Of a stretch of 64,000 nucleotides of DNA, positions 32,702 to 41,036 are shown one piece after another. The notes under the pieces are model-generated. The model had not been told where the DNA came from. It did not search any database and saw only the letters and a list, made by a program, of their open reading frames with translations. Location: the NCBI RefSeq assembly GCF_008630535.1, contig NZ_VWPH01000001.1, positions 434,001 through 498,000 on the forward strand. Direction: 5' to 3'. Source of the stretch: Saccharopolyspora hirsuta. Lineage in GTDB: Bacteria; Actinomycetota; Actinomycetes; Mycobacteriales; Pseudonocardiaceae. The first letter of the stretch is position 1. Every line of letters begins with the position of its first letter. The translations under genes were made by a program, and so were the position numbers.

Positions 32702-33501
32702 TCGCCGTGCGGCAGCTGCTGTGCACGGGTCTCGCGGTCGGTGCTGTGCTGCTCCTGTCCGGCTCGGCGGTGCTGGCGCCGGAGATTTCCTGGGAGGCTG
32801 AAACCTCGCGCGGCACCGCGGTTTTCGAAGGCGTGGAGGAGAAGCCCGGCAGCATCGAGGTGGTCGAGGACCCGAAGGGCGAGCACGGTTCGGTGTACCG
32901 GCTGCACACCTCCGGGGAGCAGCAGGGCTCGGAGCGGGTCCGGGTGGAGAGCCGCGGGCACCGCACCCCGGACGGCGACCGGCTGCGGTTCACCGAGGGC
33001 GACACCTACTACATCGGCTGGCGGTCGATGTGGGACCCGCTGCCGACGGCGGAGGGGGAGTGGGTCGCGCTGTGGCAGCTCAAGGACTACGGGTCCGGAG
33101 CTGCCACACCGCCGCTGTCGCTGCGCGCCCGCGGTGACGTGCTCGACCTGGAGTACGCCGACCCGGACATGAAGACCACGCGGTTGTGGGAGATCCCGCT
33201 GCCGCGCGGGAGCTGGAACGACTTCGTCGTGGGCGTGCACGTCTCCAGCGATCCGGGCCGGGGCTGGGTCCGCTTCTGGCACAACGGCGAGGAGCAGCTC
33301 CTCAGTGGACAGGAGCAGTACCCCGCGGCCACCCTGCGCGCGGACTTCGTGACCGACAAGTGGGGCGTGTACCGCTCCGACGGGGTGCGCGGGGAGGCGA
33401 CCGCCTACCTCGCGGACGCGAAGGTCGGCACCAGCTACGCCGACGTCGCGCCTCGGTCGGGCTCGCCCAGCGGGAGGGTGGTGAACGAGGCGCCCAGGTA
33501 G
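32698..33501 (+). CDS. Secreted polysaccharide lyase-like protein (heparin lyase I fold)
   Basis: 267-residue exported protein. Signal peptide LLCTGLAVGAVLLLSGSAVL, then a beta-jelly-roll domain with features of the PF14099 polysaccharide lyase family: GSVYRLHTSGEQQGSERVRV, YYIGWRSMWDPLPTAEGEW, VALWQLKDYG, and the WNDFVVGVHVSSD...GWVRFWHNGEEQL stretch. The substrate, a uronate-containing glycan, is inferred. The start is GTG 32698 in a GTGA overlap with the cellulase; GTG 32707 is possible. Its last 67 bp overlap the 3' end of the convergent uronate dehydrogenase gene. Confidence 0.82.
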   Translation: MIAVRQLLCTGLAVGAVLLLSGSAVLAPEISWEAETSRGTAVFEGVEEKPGSIEVVEDPKGEHGSVYRLHTSGEQQGSERVRVESRGHRTPDGDRLRFTEGDTYYIGWRSMWDPLPTAEGEWVALWQLKDYGSGAATPPLSLRARGDVLDLEYADPDMKTTRLWEIPLPRGSWNDFVVGVHVSSDPGRGWVRFWHNGEEQLLSGQEQYPAATLRADFVTDKWGVYRSDGVRGEATAYLADAKVGTSYADVAPRSGSPSGRVVNEAPR

Positions 33502-34259
33502 TCCCGTTCGCGGCCGGGCCGGTTCGGCACCACCTCCGCGGCGTGGTCCGCCGCGTCGTCCCGGGGGTGGTAGCCGAGCTGCTCGGCCCCGGTCGGGGAC
33601 AGCAGCTGGCGGGTGTTGCGGGACGCTCCCCACACCACCCGGAACCCGGGGGAGGGGGTGGTCAGGCAGGCCTCGAACAACCGTCCGGCGTCGTCCGGGG
33701 ACAACCAGATCGACAGGTCCCGCTCGTCGTGGGGGCGGTCGGTGCAGGCCCCGATGCGCAGGCAGATCACGTCGATGCCGAAGCGCGAGTGGTAGAGGCT
33801 GCCCAGCGCCTCCACCGCCGCCTTGCTGAAGCCGTAGTAGGTGTCGGGCCGGGGCGGGGTCTCGTCGGGGAAGCCCTCGGCGCCCGCGTCGGCGACGGGG
33901 AGGAAGCCGACGGCGTGGTTGCTGGAGGCGAGGATCACCCGCGGCACACCAGCTTTTCGCGCCGCCTCCAGGAGGTTGTGCGTTCCGTCCACATTGGTGG
34001 AGAGGATCTCCTGCCAGGTGTTCTCCCTGCTGTGCCCGGCCAGGTGGATGACCGCGTCGACGTCCTCGCAGGCCTGCTGCACCGCCTCGGGGTCGGTGAT
34101 CGCTGCGGTGCGCAGCTCGACCTGCTCACCGGGTTCGGCGGCGGCGGGCGGCTGGATGTCGAGCAGGCGCAGGACGCGGTCCGGCCCGGCCAGGCGGGTG
34201 CGCAGCATCCTGCCGATCTGCCCGGCTGCGCCGGTGACCAGGATTCGTTGCGGCGGCAT
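33435..34259 (-). CDS. NAD-dependent epimerase/dehydratase family protein, probable uronate dehydrogenase
   Basis: 274-residue SDR-extended enzyme. TGAAGQIGRMLRTRL binds NAD, VDAVIHLAGHSREN and the catalytic YYGFSKAAVEALGSLYHSRF follow. The VICLRIGACTDRPHDERDLS and IWLSPDDAGRLFEACLTTPS segments are close to those of Agrobacterium uronate dehydrogenase, which oxidises glucuronate or galacturonate to the aldarate lactone. The start is ATG 34257-34259 after GGAGGAACC. Being next to a secreted polysaccharide lyase supports a uronate substrate. Expression overlaps antisense with the lyase 3' end. Confidence 0.82.
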   Translation of the reverse strand: MPPQRILVTGAAGQIGRMLRTRLAGPDRVLRLLDIQPPAAAEPGEQVELRTAAITDPEAVQQACEDVDAVIHLAGHSRENTWQEILSTNVDGTHNLLEAARKAGVPRVILASSNHAVGFLPVADAGAEGFPDETPPRPDTYYGFSKAAVEALGSLYHSRFGIDVICLRIGACTDRPHDERDLSIWLSPDDAGRLFEACLTTPSPGFRVVWGASRNTRQLLSPTGAEQLGYHPRDDAADHAAEVVPNRPGRERDYLGASFTTLPLGEPDRGATSA

Positions 34260-34408
34260 CGGTTCCTCCGTGGTGGTGGGTTCCTCCCACGGTAGACCGA
34301 GGAGTGGCCGGGTGGGGGCCCGCTCCCGCCGCCAGACCTGAGCGAACCCCCGGTCGGTGGACGCGGGTACCGCGTCGCGCTCCCGGACTTCGAGTTCGAA
34401 ACTAGGGC

Positions 34409-34435
34409 AGTATGTGAATGCTGTCAAGTATGTGA
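34409..34435. promoter_or_regulatory. Direct repeats in udh / AraC divergent promoter
   Basis: AGTATGTGA occurs at 34409-34417 and again at 34427-34435. The starts are 18 bp apart, so the sites lie on nearly the same helix face, within an AT-rich stretch. A plausible binding site for the AraC-type regulator encoded just downstream. Confidence 0.55.
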
Positions 34436-34512
34436 TTGATATTCGAGCTTGTGAATTCTGGGAAAACCGTCGGCAAATCGGCCGCCGAGAATGTCCACTG
34501 AGGACGGTCCAC

Positions 34513-35433
34513 GTGGTGCTGGTCGGAACGAGCTTGGACGGTGGCGGGACAGCTGCTTATCCTTCGGGGGTGGTTGCGGAGCTGGGACTGCGCGAGACCC
34601 ACGGCATCCTCGGACAGCCCTGGGTCGAGCCGACGCGCACCAGCGCCGGTCTCGGCTGGCCGCACCTCTACCTCTCCACCCAGCGCGAGCTGCCCTACCG
34701 GGCCGCGTTCGACGGTGCGGCCACCCACCTGGTGATCCTGCACCTCGACGGCCTGGTGACGGTCCGGCGCGGGAAGCGGTTCGCCGACTCCCGGCGGATC
34801 GCGGCGGGCGGGCTCTTCCTGCACCCGGCCGACCGCGAGCTGTCCGTGGAGCTCGGCGGGGAGCTGCGGACCGTGCACGTCTACCTCAGCGACGCCGCGC
34901 TGCAGGAAGCCGCTGACGGGCCGGTCGAGCTGGCCGAGGAGTTCGGCGGCACCGACCCGCTGCTGGAACAGCTGGTGCTGTCCCTGGACGAGGTGGTGCG
35001 CAACTGGGAGCCGTCCGCCCGCACCTACGTCGACCAGCTCGGCTGCCTGCTGGGCGCGCACCTCGCCCGCCACCACAGCACCCGCCGCCCGGCGCTGCCG
35101 GAGGTCGCGGGACTGGCGGACCGGCAGCTCGACGAGGTGCAGGAGCTGATGCGGGCCCGGCTCCGCGAGCCCCTCCCGCTGGCCGACCTCGCCGCGGTCG
35201 CCGGGCTGAGCGTCAGCCAGTTCGCGCGCCGGTTCAAGGCGCGGACCGGCATGCCCCCGCACCGCTACCTCGTCCGGCTGCGCCTGGAACAGGCCTGCCG
35301 GTTGCTGCGGACCAGCGCGCAGCCGATCGCCGAGATCGCGGTGGCCTCCGGCTTCTCCCACCAGGAGCACCTGACCCGGGTGATGCGGGCGCGGCTCGGC
35401 ACCACTCCCGCGGAGGTCCGCCGCTCCGGTTGA
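34513..35433 (+). CDS. AraC-family transcriptional regulator
   Basis: About 306 residues. The N-terminal AraC ligand-binding-like region contains HLYLSTQRELPYRAAFDGAA and LVILHLDGLVTVRRGKRF. The C-terminal 95 residues have two helix-turn-helices: LPLADLAAVAGLSVSQFARR with FKARTGMPPHRYLVRLRLEQ, then QPIAEIAVASGFSHQEHLTR. Start uncertain: GTG 34513 follows a weak GAGG site, and GTG 34570 is an alternative. It is oriented toward the hydroxyquinol genes, which begin 114 bp after its stop, and divergent from udh, so either may be its target. Confidence 0.85.
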   Translation: MVLVGTSLDGGGTAAYPSGVVAELGLRETHGILGQPWVEPTRTSAGLGWPHLYLSTQRELPYRAAFDGAATHLVILHLDGLVTVRRGKRFADSRRIAAGGLFLHPADRELSVELGGELRTVHVYLSDAALQEAADGPVELAEEFGGTDPLLEQLVLSLDEVVRNWEPSARTYVDQLGCLLGAHLARHHSTRRPALPEVAGLADRQLDEVQELMRARLREPLPLADLAAVAGLSVSQFARRFKARTGMPPHRYLVRLRLEQACRLLRTSAQPIAEIAVASGFSHQEHLTRVMRARLGTTPAEVRRSG

Positions 35434-35547
35434 TGCGCGTTTCGTGCCGCGAACACGCGCAGAACGTGCAGGAGCCGCGGTCCGGTCCTGCCCAATACTT
35501 CCGTTCACCGTGATGTGAGTTACCCGATGAGCGGAAGGAGGACGGGC

Positions 35548-37467
35548 ATGCGGACCTTCGTCTACGCGGCGAACCCGGCACGCGTGGTGTTCGGCGCCGG
35601 GACCCGCGGGCAGGTTCGGGACGAGGTGCAGCGGCTGGGGTGTTCCCGGGTGCTGCTGCTGGGCAGCCCACCGCTGGCCGACGTGGCCGACGAGATCGCC
35701 GAGCAGCTGGGGGAGCTGGCGGTGGCGCGGTTCGACGGCGCGGCCATGCACACCCCGGTGGAGGTCACCGAGCAGGCGCTCGCGGTGGTCCGCGAACACG
35801 AGGTGGACTGCGTGGTGGCCGTCGGCGGTGGCTCCACGACGGGGTTGTCCAAGGCGATCGCAGTCCGCACCGACGTCCCGCAGGTGGTGCTGCCGACCAC
35901 CTACGCCGGTTCCGAGGTCACCCCGGTGCTGGGCGAGACCGCCGAGGGGCGCAAGACCACCCGGTCCTCGCCCGCGGTGCTGCCGGAGACCGTCGTCTAC
36001 GACGTGGAGCTCACCCTCGGGCTCCCGGCGGCGATGTCGGTGACCAGCGGCATCAACGCGATGGCGCACGCCGTGGAGGCGCTGTACTCCGAGCAGGCCA
36101 ACCCGGTCGTCGACGGCATGGCGCTCGACTCGATCGGCCGCATGGCCCGCGCCCTGCCGCGCATCGCCGCCGATCCCCGGGACCTGGACGCCCGGGCGGA
36201 CGCGCTGCACGCGGCCTGGCTGGCGGGCACCTGCCTGGGCACCGTCGGCATGGGCCTGCACCACAAGCTGTGCCACACCCTCGGCGGCACCTTCGACCTG
36301 CCGCACGCCGAGACCCACACCGTCGTCCTCCCGCACGCCATGGCCTACAACGCCCCGGCCGCGCCGGAAGCGATGCGGCGCATCGCCGAGGCGCTGGGCG
36401 TGGCCGACGCCGCGGCTGGCGTGCACGACCTGGTCGCGTCGTTGGGCGGCCCGACGTCGCTGCGGGAACTCGGCATGCCCGAGTCCGGGATCGCGGAGGC
36501 AGCGGACCTGGCCGTGGCCAAGCCCTACCCGAACCCGCGCGAACTGGTCCGCGACGACCTCGCCGCGCTGCTGACCGCGGCCTGGCGCGGCGACCGGCCG
36601 AGCGCGGGCGGGAGCTCGGCGCTGGCGCGGCTGACCGAGCAGGTCGTGGCCAGCTTCGACCGGACGCCGGACGCGCGGGCCAAGCAGCTGCTCACCGACC
36701 TGGTCCGGCACCTGCACGAGTACGTGATCAGCAACGACGTGACCGACGCGGAGTGGCGCCGGGCGATCGACTTCCTGACCCGCACCGGCCAGCTGTGCAG
36801 CGACACCCGCCAGGAGTTCGTGCTGCTGTCGGACACCCTCGGCGTCTCCAGCGCCGTGGACCTGCTGACCAACTCGCGCACCCCGGACACCACGCCCTCG
36901 GCGGTGCTGGGCCCGTTCTACGTCGAGGGCCCGCCCGCCGCCGAGCACGGCGCGGACATCGCCCAGGGCCTGCCCGGGGAGCCGCTGTGGTGCGACATCG
37001 CGATCACCGACCCGGACGGCACGCCGATCCCGGACGCCGTGGTGGACGTCTGGCAGTCCAATGAGGACGGATTCTACGACGTGCAGCTGCCGGACCAGGA
37101 CGGGCCGGTGCTGCGGGCCCGGTTCCGCACCGGCGCCGACGGGCGGCTGACCTTCTGGTCGATCGTGCCCGCCGACTACCCGATCCCGGACGACGGCCCG
37201 GTCGGGCAGCTGCTGCGAGCGGTGGGGCGCCACCCGTACCGAGCCGCGCACGTGCACTTCCTGATCGACGCACCCGGCCACCGCCAGCTGATCACCCAGC
37301 TGTTCACCTCCGGCGGTCAGTACCTCGACTCCGACACGGTCTTCGGCGTCAAGGACGAGCTGATCGTGGACATGCCGGTGCAGGACGGCCCGACGCCGGA
37401 CGGGCGCCAGGTCGACCGCTGGCGCCGACTCGACTTCACCTTCCACCTCGCACCCGCGGAGAACTGA
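35548..37467 (+). CDS. Maleylacetate reductase / hydroxyquinol 1,2-dioxygenase fusion protein
   Basis: 639-residue bifunctional enzyme joining two successive steps of hydroxyquinol breakdown. Residues 1-350 are an iron-alcohol-dehydrogenase-type maleylacetate reductase: AVGGGSTTGLSKAIA (91-105), PTTYAGSEVTPVLGE, NAMAHAVEALYSEQANP, HHKLCHTLGGTFDLPHAETH (238-257). Residues 360-639 are an intradiol dioxygenase with Fe(III) ligands Tyr458 (GPFYVEGP), Tyr544 (DYPIP), His568 and His570 (RAAHVHF). The order is reversed relative to the pathway. The two genes are normally separate; the frame here is continuous. ATG 35548 follows AAGGAGG. It overlaps the monooxygenase gene by one base. Confidence 0.93.
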   Translation: MRTFVYAANPARVVFGAGTRGQVRDEVQRLGCSRVLLLGSPPLADVADEIAEQLGELAVARFDGAAMHTPVEVTEQALAVVREHEVDCVVAVGGGSTTGLSKAIAVRTDVPQVVLPTTYAGSEVTPVLGETAEGRKTTRSSPAVLPETVVYDVELTLGLPAAMSVTSGINAMAHAVEALYSEQANPVVDGMALDSIGRMARALPRIAADPRDLDARADALHAAWLAGTCLGTVGMGLHHKLCHTLGGTFDLPHAETHTVVLPHAMAYNAPAAPEAMRRIAEALGVADAAAGVHDLVASLGGPTSLRELGMPESGIAEAADLAVAKPYPNPRELVRDDLAALLTAAWRGDRPSAGGSSALARLTEQVVASFDRTPDARAKQLLTDLVRHLHEYVISNDVTDAEWRRAIDFLTRTGQLCSDTRQEFVLLSDTLGVSSAVDLLTNSRTPDTTPSAVLGPFYVEGPPAAEHGADIAQGLPGEPLWCDIAITDPDGTPIPDAVVDVWQSNEDGFYDVQLPDQDGPVLRARFRTGADGRLTFWSIVPADYPIPDDGPVGQLLRAVGRHPYRAAHVHFLIDAPGHRQLITQLFTSGGQYLDSDTVFGVKDELIVDMPVQDGPTPDGRQVDRWRRLDFTFHLAPAEN

Positions 37468-39218
37468 TGCACGACTGCGAAACCGACGTCCTGGTCGTCG
37501 GCGCGGGCCCGGCCGGTGGCTCGGCCGCGCTGCTGCTGGCGACCTACGGGGTCCGGGCCCTGCTGGTGAACAAGTACGGCTGGCTGGCCAACACGCCGCG
37601 GGCGCACATCACCAACCAGCGCACCATGGAGGTGCTCCGGGACCTCGGGGTGGAGGACGAGGCGCTGGCCGTCGGCAGCCCGCCCGAGCTGATGGGCGAC
37701 ACGGTGTTCTGCACCGCGCTGGCCGGTGCGGAGATCGGCCGGATCCGCAGCTGGGGCACCGGCGAGCGCAGCGCCACCGAGTACGGCGCGGCCAGTCCGT
37801 GCACGATGATCGACCTGCCGCAGACCTACCTGGAGCCGATCCTGGTCACCCGCGCGGCGGCGCGGGGTGCCAAGGTGCGGATGGACACCGAGTTCCTCGA
37901 CCTGCAGCAGGACGCCGACGGGGTGACCGCGCGGTTGCGCGACCGCGTCCGCGGCGACGAGTTCACCGTGCGCGCCCGCTACGTCATCGGCGCCGACGGC
38001 GCGCGCAGCCGCGTCGCCGAGCAGATCGGGCTGCCGATCGACGGCCAGGCGGGCAAGGCGGGCAAGGCGGGCAGCATGAACATCGTCTTCAACGCCGACC
38101 TGAGCCGCTTCGTCGCGCACCGGCCGAGCGTCCTGTACTGGGTGCTGCGCCCCGGCGCGCACCTCGGCGGCATCGGCATGGGCCTGGTGCGGATGGTGCG
38201 GTCCTGGAACGAATGGCTGCTGACCTGGGGGTACGACATCGACGGGCCGCCGCCGGAGCTGACCGGCGAGCAGGCCCGGCAGATCGTGCACGACCTGATC
38301 GGCGATCCGTCGGTGCCGGTGGAGATCACCTCGACCTCGCTGTGGACGGTCAACCACAACTACGCCGCGCAGTATTCGGTCGGGCGGGTGTTCTGCGCGG
38401 GAGACGCGGTGCACCGGCACCCGCCGTCGAACGGCCTGGGCTCGAACACCTCCATCCAGGACTCCTACAACCTGGCCTGGAAGCTCGCCATGGTGCTCGA
38501 GGGGCACGCCGACCCGGCGCTGCTGGACACCTACAGCGCCGAGCGCGCCCCGGTGGGCAAGCAGATCGTGGACCGGGCCAACCTGAGCCGCGACCAGTTC
38601 GGCCCGATCTTCGAGGCGCTGGGGGTGGCAGGCGGTGCCAACGACGAGGGCATCGAGCGCGGGCTCGCGGCCTGCTGGGCCGACGACGCCGAGGGCGGCA
38701 AGCGCCGCCGAGCGCTGCACGAGGCGATCCAGCTGAAGAACTACGAGTTCAACGCGCACGGCGTGGAGCTCAACCAGCGCTACCGGTCCGCGGCGGTCCT
38801 GGACGACGGCAGCCCGGAGGAGGTCTGGGAGCAGGACGCCGACCTGCACCACCAGCCGACGACGCGCCCCGGCGCCAAGCTGCCGCACGCCTGGCTGGTG
38901 GACGCCGAAGGGCACCGGATCTCCACCCTCGACCTGGTCGGCGGGGGAGAGTTCAGCGTGGTCACCGGCCTGTCCGGCCAGGTGTGGCAGCAGGCGGCGG
39001 CCGGGTGCGGCGTGCCGGTCCGGACCGTGGTCATCGGTGCCGAAGGTGCTCGCGACGCCTACGGCGACTGGCACCGGCTGTCCGAAGTGGACGAGGACGG
39101 CTGTCTGCTGGTCCGCCCGGACGGATACATCGCCTGGCGCCGCGCGACGTCGCCGGACACACCGGAAGCCGCCGCTGAGGAACTGCGCACCGCGCTCCGA
39201 GCGGTCCTGCACCGCTGA
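37467..39218 (+). CDS. FAD-dependent aromatic monooxygenase (TfdB/phenol hydroxylase type)
   Basis: 583-residue class A flavoprotein hydroxylase. VLVVGAGPAGGSAALLLATY binds FAD, ARYVIGADGARSRVAEQIGL is the DG motif, and RVFCAGDAVHRHPPSNGLGS the GD motif. The thioredoxin-like C-terminal domain holds GAKLPHAWLVDAEGHRIST and CLLVRPDGYIAWRR. Given the coupled hydroxyquinol-cleaving fusion, the most likely substrate is resorcinol or another phenol that becomes hydroxyquinol; a chlorophenol is also possible. The ATG begins on the last base of the previous stop. Confidence 0.9.
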   Translation: MHDCETDVLVVGAGPAGGSAALLLATYGVRALLVNKYGWLANTPRAHITNQRTMEVLRDLGVEDEALAVGSPPELMGDTVFCTALAGAEIGRIRSWGTGERSATEYGAASPCTMIDLPQTYLEPILVTRAAARGAKVRMDTEFLDLQQDADGVTARLRDRVRGDEFTVRARYVIGADGARSRVAEQIGLPIDGQAGKAGKAGSMNIVFNADLSRFVAHRPSVLYWVLRPGAHLGGIGMGLVRMVRSWNEWLLTWGYDIDGPPPELTGEQARQIVHDLIGDPSVPVEITSTSLWTVNHNYAAQYSVGRVFCAGDAVHRHPPSNGLGSNTSIQDSYNLAWKLAMVLEGHADPALLDTYSAERAPVGKQIVDRANLSRDQFGPIFEALGVAGGANDEGIERGLAACWADDAEGGKRRRALHEAIQLKNYEFNAHGVELNQRYRSAAVLDDGSPEEVWEQDADLHHQPTTRPGAKLPHAWLVDAEGHRISTLDLVGGGEFSVVTGLSGQVWQQAAAGCGVPVRTVVIGAEGARDAYGDWHRLSEVDEDGCLLVRPDGYIAWRRATSPDTPEAAAEELRTALRAVLHR

Positions 39219-39220
39219 CC

Positions 39221-39264
39221 TCGTGAGCGGCGGTGGCGGCTCATGCGGCCATCGCCGCTCACGA
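39221..39264 (+). terminator. Hairpin terminator after the hydroxyquinol operon
   Basis: TCGTGAGCGGCGGTGGC (39221-39237) and GCCATCGCCGCTCACGA (39248-39264) form a 17-bp stem with one G-T pair, 2 bp after the monooxygenase stop. Nearly the same arms as the 31527 terminator. Confidence 0.82.
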
Positions 39265-39331
39265 CCCTGCGAGATCGAGATTTTCCCGCTCACACCGGCA
39301 CAACGCCGTGCCGTTCCCGGAAGGATCCCGC

Positions 39332-40429
39332 ATGTCCCAGTCCCTGCCCAGGAGATCCGTCCTCCGCGGTTCGCTCACCGCCACTGCGCTCGGCGGTGCC
39401 GCGGTGCTCTCCGCCGGAAGCGCCGGTGCCGCGCCGATCGGGCCGCGCGGCGACGTCGAGCTGGTGCTGCTCGGCACCGCCGCCGGGCCACCGGTGGAAC
39501 CCGGCCGCACCGGCATCTCGACGGTCCTGCGCGTGCACGGCAGGAACTACGTGATCGACTGCGGGCGCAGCTCGGTCACCCAGTACCTGGCCGCCGGGCT
39601 GGAGTTCCGCGAGCTCGACTCGATCTTCATCACGCACCTGCACGCCGACCACGTCTGCGACTTCTACAACTTCTTCCTGCTGGCCGGATTCGGCCGCAAC
39701 GACGCCGACAGCGCCGACGGGATCTTCGAACCGGTGCGGGTGTTCGGCCCGGGCTCGGCCGGGCAGCTGCCGCACGGGGCGCCGGACGCGCCGACGATCG
39801 CGCCCGACGCGCCGGTCCCCGGGCTCCGCGAGCTGGTCGAGCAGTGCCACCGCGCCCACGCCTACAGCAGCAACGTCTTCATCCGCGACACCGGGATCCC
39901 GGACGTCCGCACGCTGATCGACCTGCACGAGATCGGGCTGCCCGACGTCGGCGCGCACCCGCACGGCCCGACCGCGCCGCCGATGGCGCCGTTCAAGGTC
40001 GCCGAGGACGACCGGGTGTCGGTGTCGGCGGTGCTGGTGCCGCACGGCCCGGTGTTCCCGTCCTTCGCCTTCCGCTTCGACACCGACCGGGGTTCGGTGG
40101 TGTTCTCCGGCGACACCGCGGAGTCCGACAACGTGGTGGCGCTGGCCAGGGGAGCGGACGTCCTGGTGCACGAGGCGCTCGACCTGGGCTGGTACCGGCG
40201 GAGCGGCACCCCCGAGCACAAGATCAGCCACCTGCGCGAGTCGCACACCCCGGCGGACGTGGTCGGCTCGATCGCCGAGCGCGCCGGGGTGCGGACGCTG
40301 CTGCTCAGCCACCTGGCCCCGGCCCCGCCGAGCTCGGTCTCCGACGCCCGCTGGCGGCGGCAGGCGCAGCGGGGCTTCTCCGGCCGGGTGCTGGTCGGCC
40401 GCGACCTGGACCGGCTGCCGCTGGGCTGA
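39332..40429 (+). CDS. Tat-exported MBL-fold metallo-hydrolase
   Basis: 365-residue metallo-beta-lactamase-fold protein with a twin-arginine leader (PRRSVLRGSLTATALGGAAV, cleavage near SAGAAP). Metal-binding HxHxDH is THLHADHVCDF. The GDTAES Asp and LLLSHLAP His follow, giving the RNase Z/arylsulfatase-like MBL layout. A large insertion lies between (about residues 130-220). The start is ATG 39332 with an AAGGA site. Substrate unknown; sulfate or phosphate ester hydrolysis would fit the subfamily. A terminator separates it from the hydroxyquinol genes. Confidence 0.88.
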   Translation: MSQSLPRRSVLRGSLTATALGGAAVLSAGSAGAAPIGPRGDVELVLLGTAAGPPVEPGRTGISTVLRVHGRNYVIDCGRSSVTQYLAAGLEFRELDSIFITHLHADHVCDFYNFFLLAGFGRNDADSADGIFEPVRVFGPGSAGQLPHGAPDAPTIAPDAPVPGLRELVEQCHRAHAYSSNVFIRDTGIPDVRTLIDLHEIGLPDVGAHPHGPTAPPMAPFKVAEDDRVSVSAVLVPHGPVFPSFAFRFDTDRGSVVFSGDTAESDNVVALARGADVLVHEALDLGWYRRSGTPEHKISHLRESHTPADVVGSIAERAGVRTLLLSHLAPAPPSSVSDARWRRQAQRGFSGRVLVGRDLDRLPLG

Positions 40430-40433
40430 CGGG

Positions 40434-40898
40434 TCAGCTGTTGGCCGCGCGGAGCGTGCGCATGGCCTCGGCGAGCGCGGCGGAGTCCGCCTCGCCGAGG
40501 GGGCCCAGCACGTGCTTGCGCAGGACCTCGGCGGCGGTCTTGCGGGAGCGCTGGGCGATGTCCAGGCCGTGCTCGGTGAGCACCGCGTAGGTGACGCGGC
40601 GGTCGGTCTCGCACGGTTCGCGGCGGATCAGACCGGCCTTGGCCATCCGGTCGGCGACCTTGGTGAAGCCGCCGCTGCTGAGCGCGGCCTCGTGCGCGAG
40701 CTTGGTCATCGGCATCCGGTGCTCGGGCGAGCGCACCAGGCGCAGCAGGATGTCGAAGGAGGCGGGAGCGAGGCCGAACTCCTCGGCGATGGCGGCGGTC
40801 AGCTTGCCCTGGGTGACGTGGTAGCCCTCGATGACCAGGCCCCACCAGGTGATGATCTCGTCGTCGTCGGTGCGCGGGTCAGGGCGGGTGCTGCTCAC
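40434..40898 (-). CDS. MarR-family transcriptional regulator
   Basis: 154-residue MarR repressor. FGLAPASFDILLRLVRSPEH leads into the winged HTH (MPMTKLAHEAALSSGGFTKVADRM) and the wing (EPCETDRRVTYAVLTEHGL). Starts at GTG 40896-40898 after GAGGAGC. It is convergent with the MBL hydrolase gene (4 bp between stops). The intergenic DNA upstream carries an inverted repeat at 40962 that is a fitting autoregulatory site. Ligand unknown. Confidence 0.9.
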   Translation of the reverse strand: MSSTRPDPRTDDDEIITWWGLVIEGYHVTQGKLTAAIAEEFGLAPASFDILLRLVRSPEHRMPMTKLAHEAALSSGGFTKVADRMAKAGLIRREPCETDRRVTYAVLTEHGLDIAQRSRKTAAEVLRKHVLGPLGEADSAALAEAMRTLRAANS

Positions 40899-40961
40899 TG
40901 CTGCTCCTCGGGGGACGGGTGTTGCCGCGGCCAGTCTACCCCGGAAACGTTCGACAGGAAG

Positions 40962-40979
40962 TCTCTTGCGAGAAAGAGA
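40962..40979. promoter_or_regulatory. Candidate MarR operator
   Basis: TCTCTT-GCGAGA-AAGAGA is a perfect 6-bp inverted repeat in an AT-rich patch 64 bp upstream of the marR start. It may also serve expression of nearby genes. Confidence 0.55.
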
Positions 40980-41036
40980 TAAAAGTTGCAGTATCTCGCT
41001 CGTGCTCCGACCGTCCCGCGCCCGGAGGCGCGACGG

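Noticed and set aside
34402..37446. 1014-codon minus-strand open frame
   Set aside because: Antisense shadow of the AraC and fusion-enzyme genes, which have clear motifs, starts and ribosome sites.
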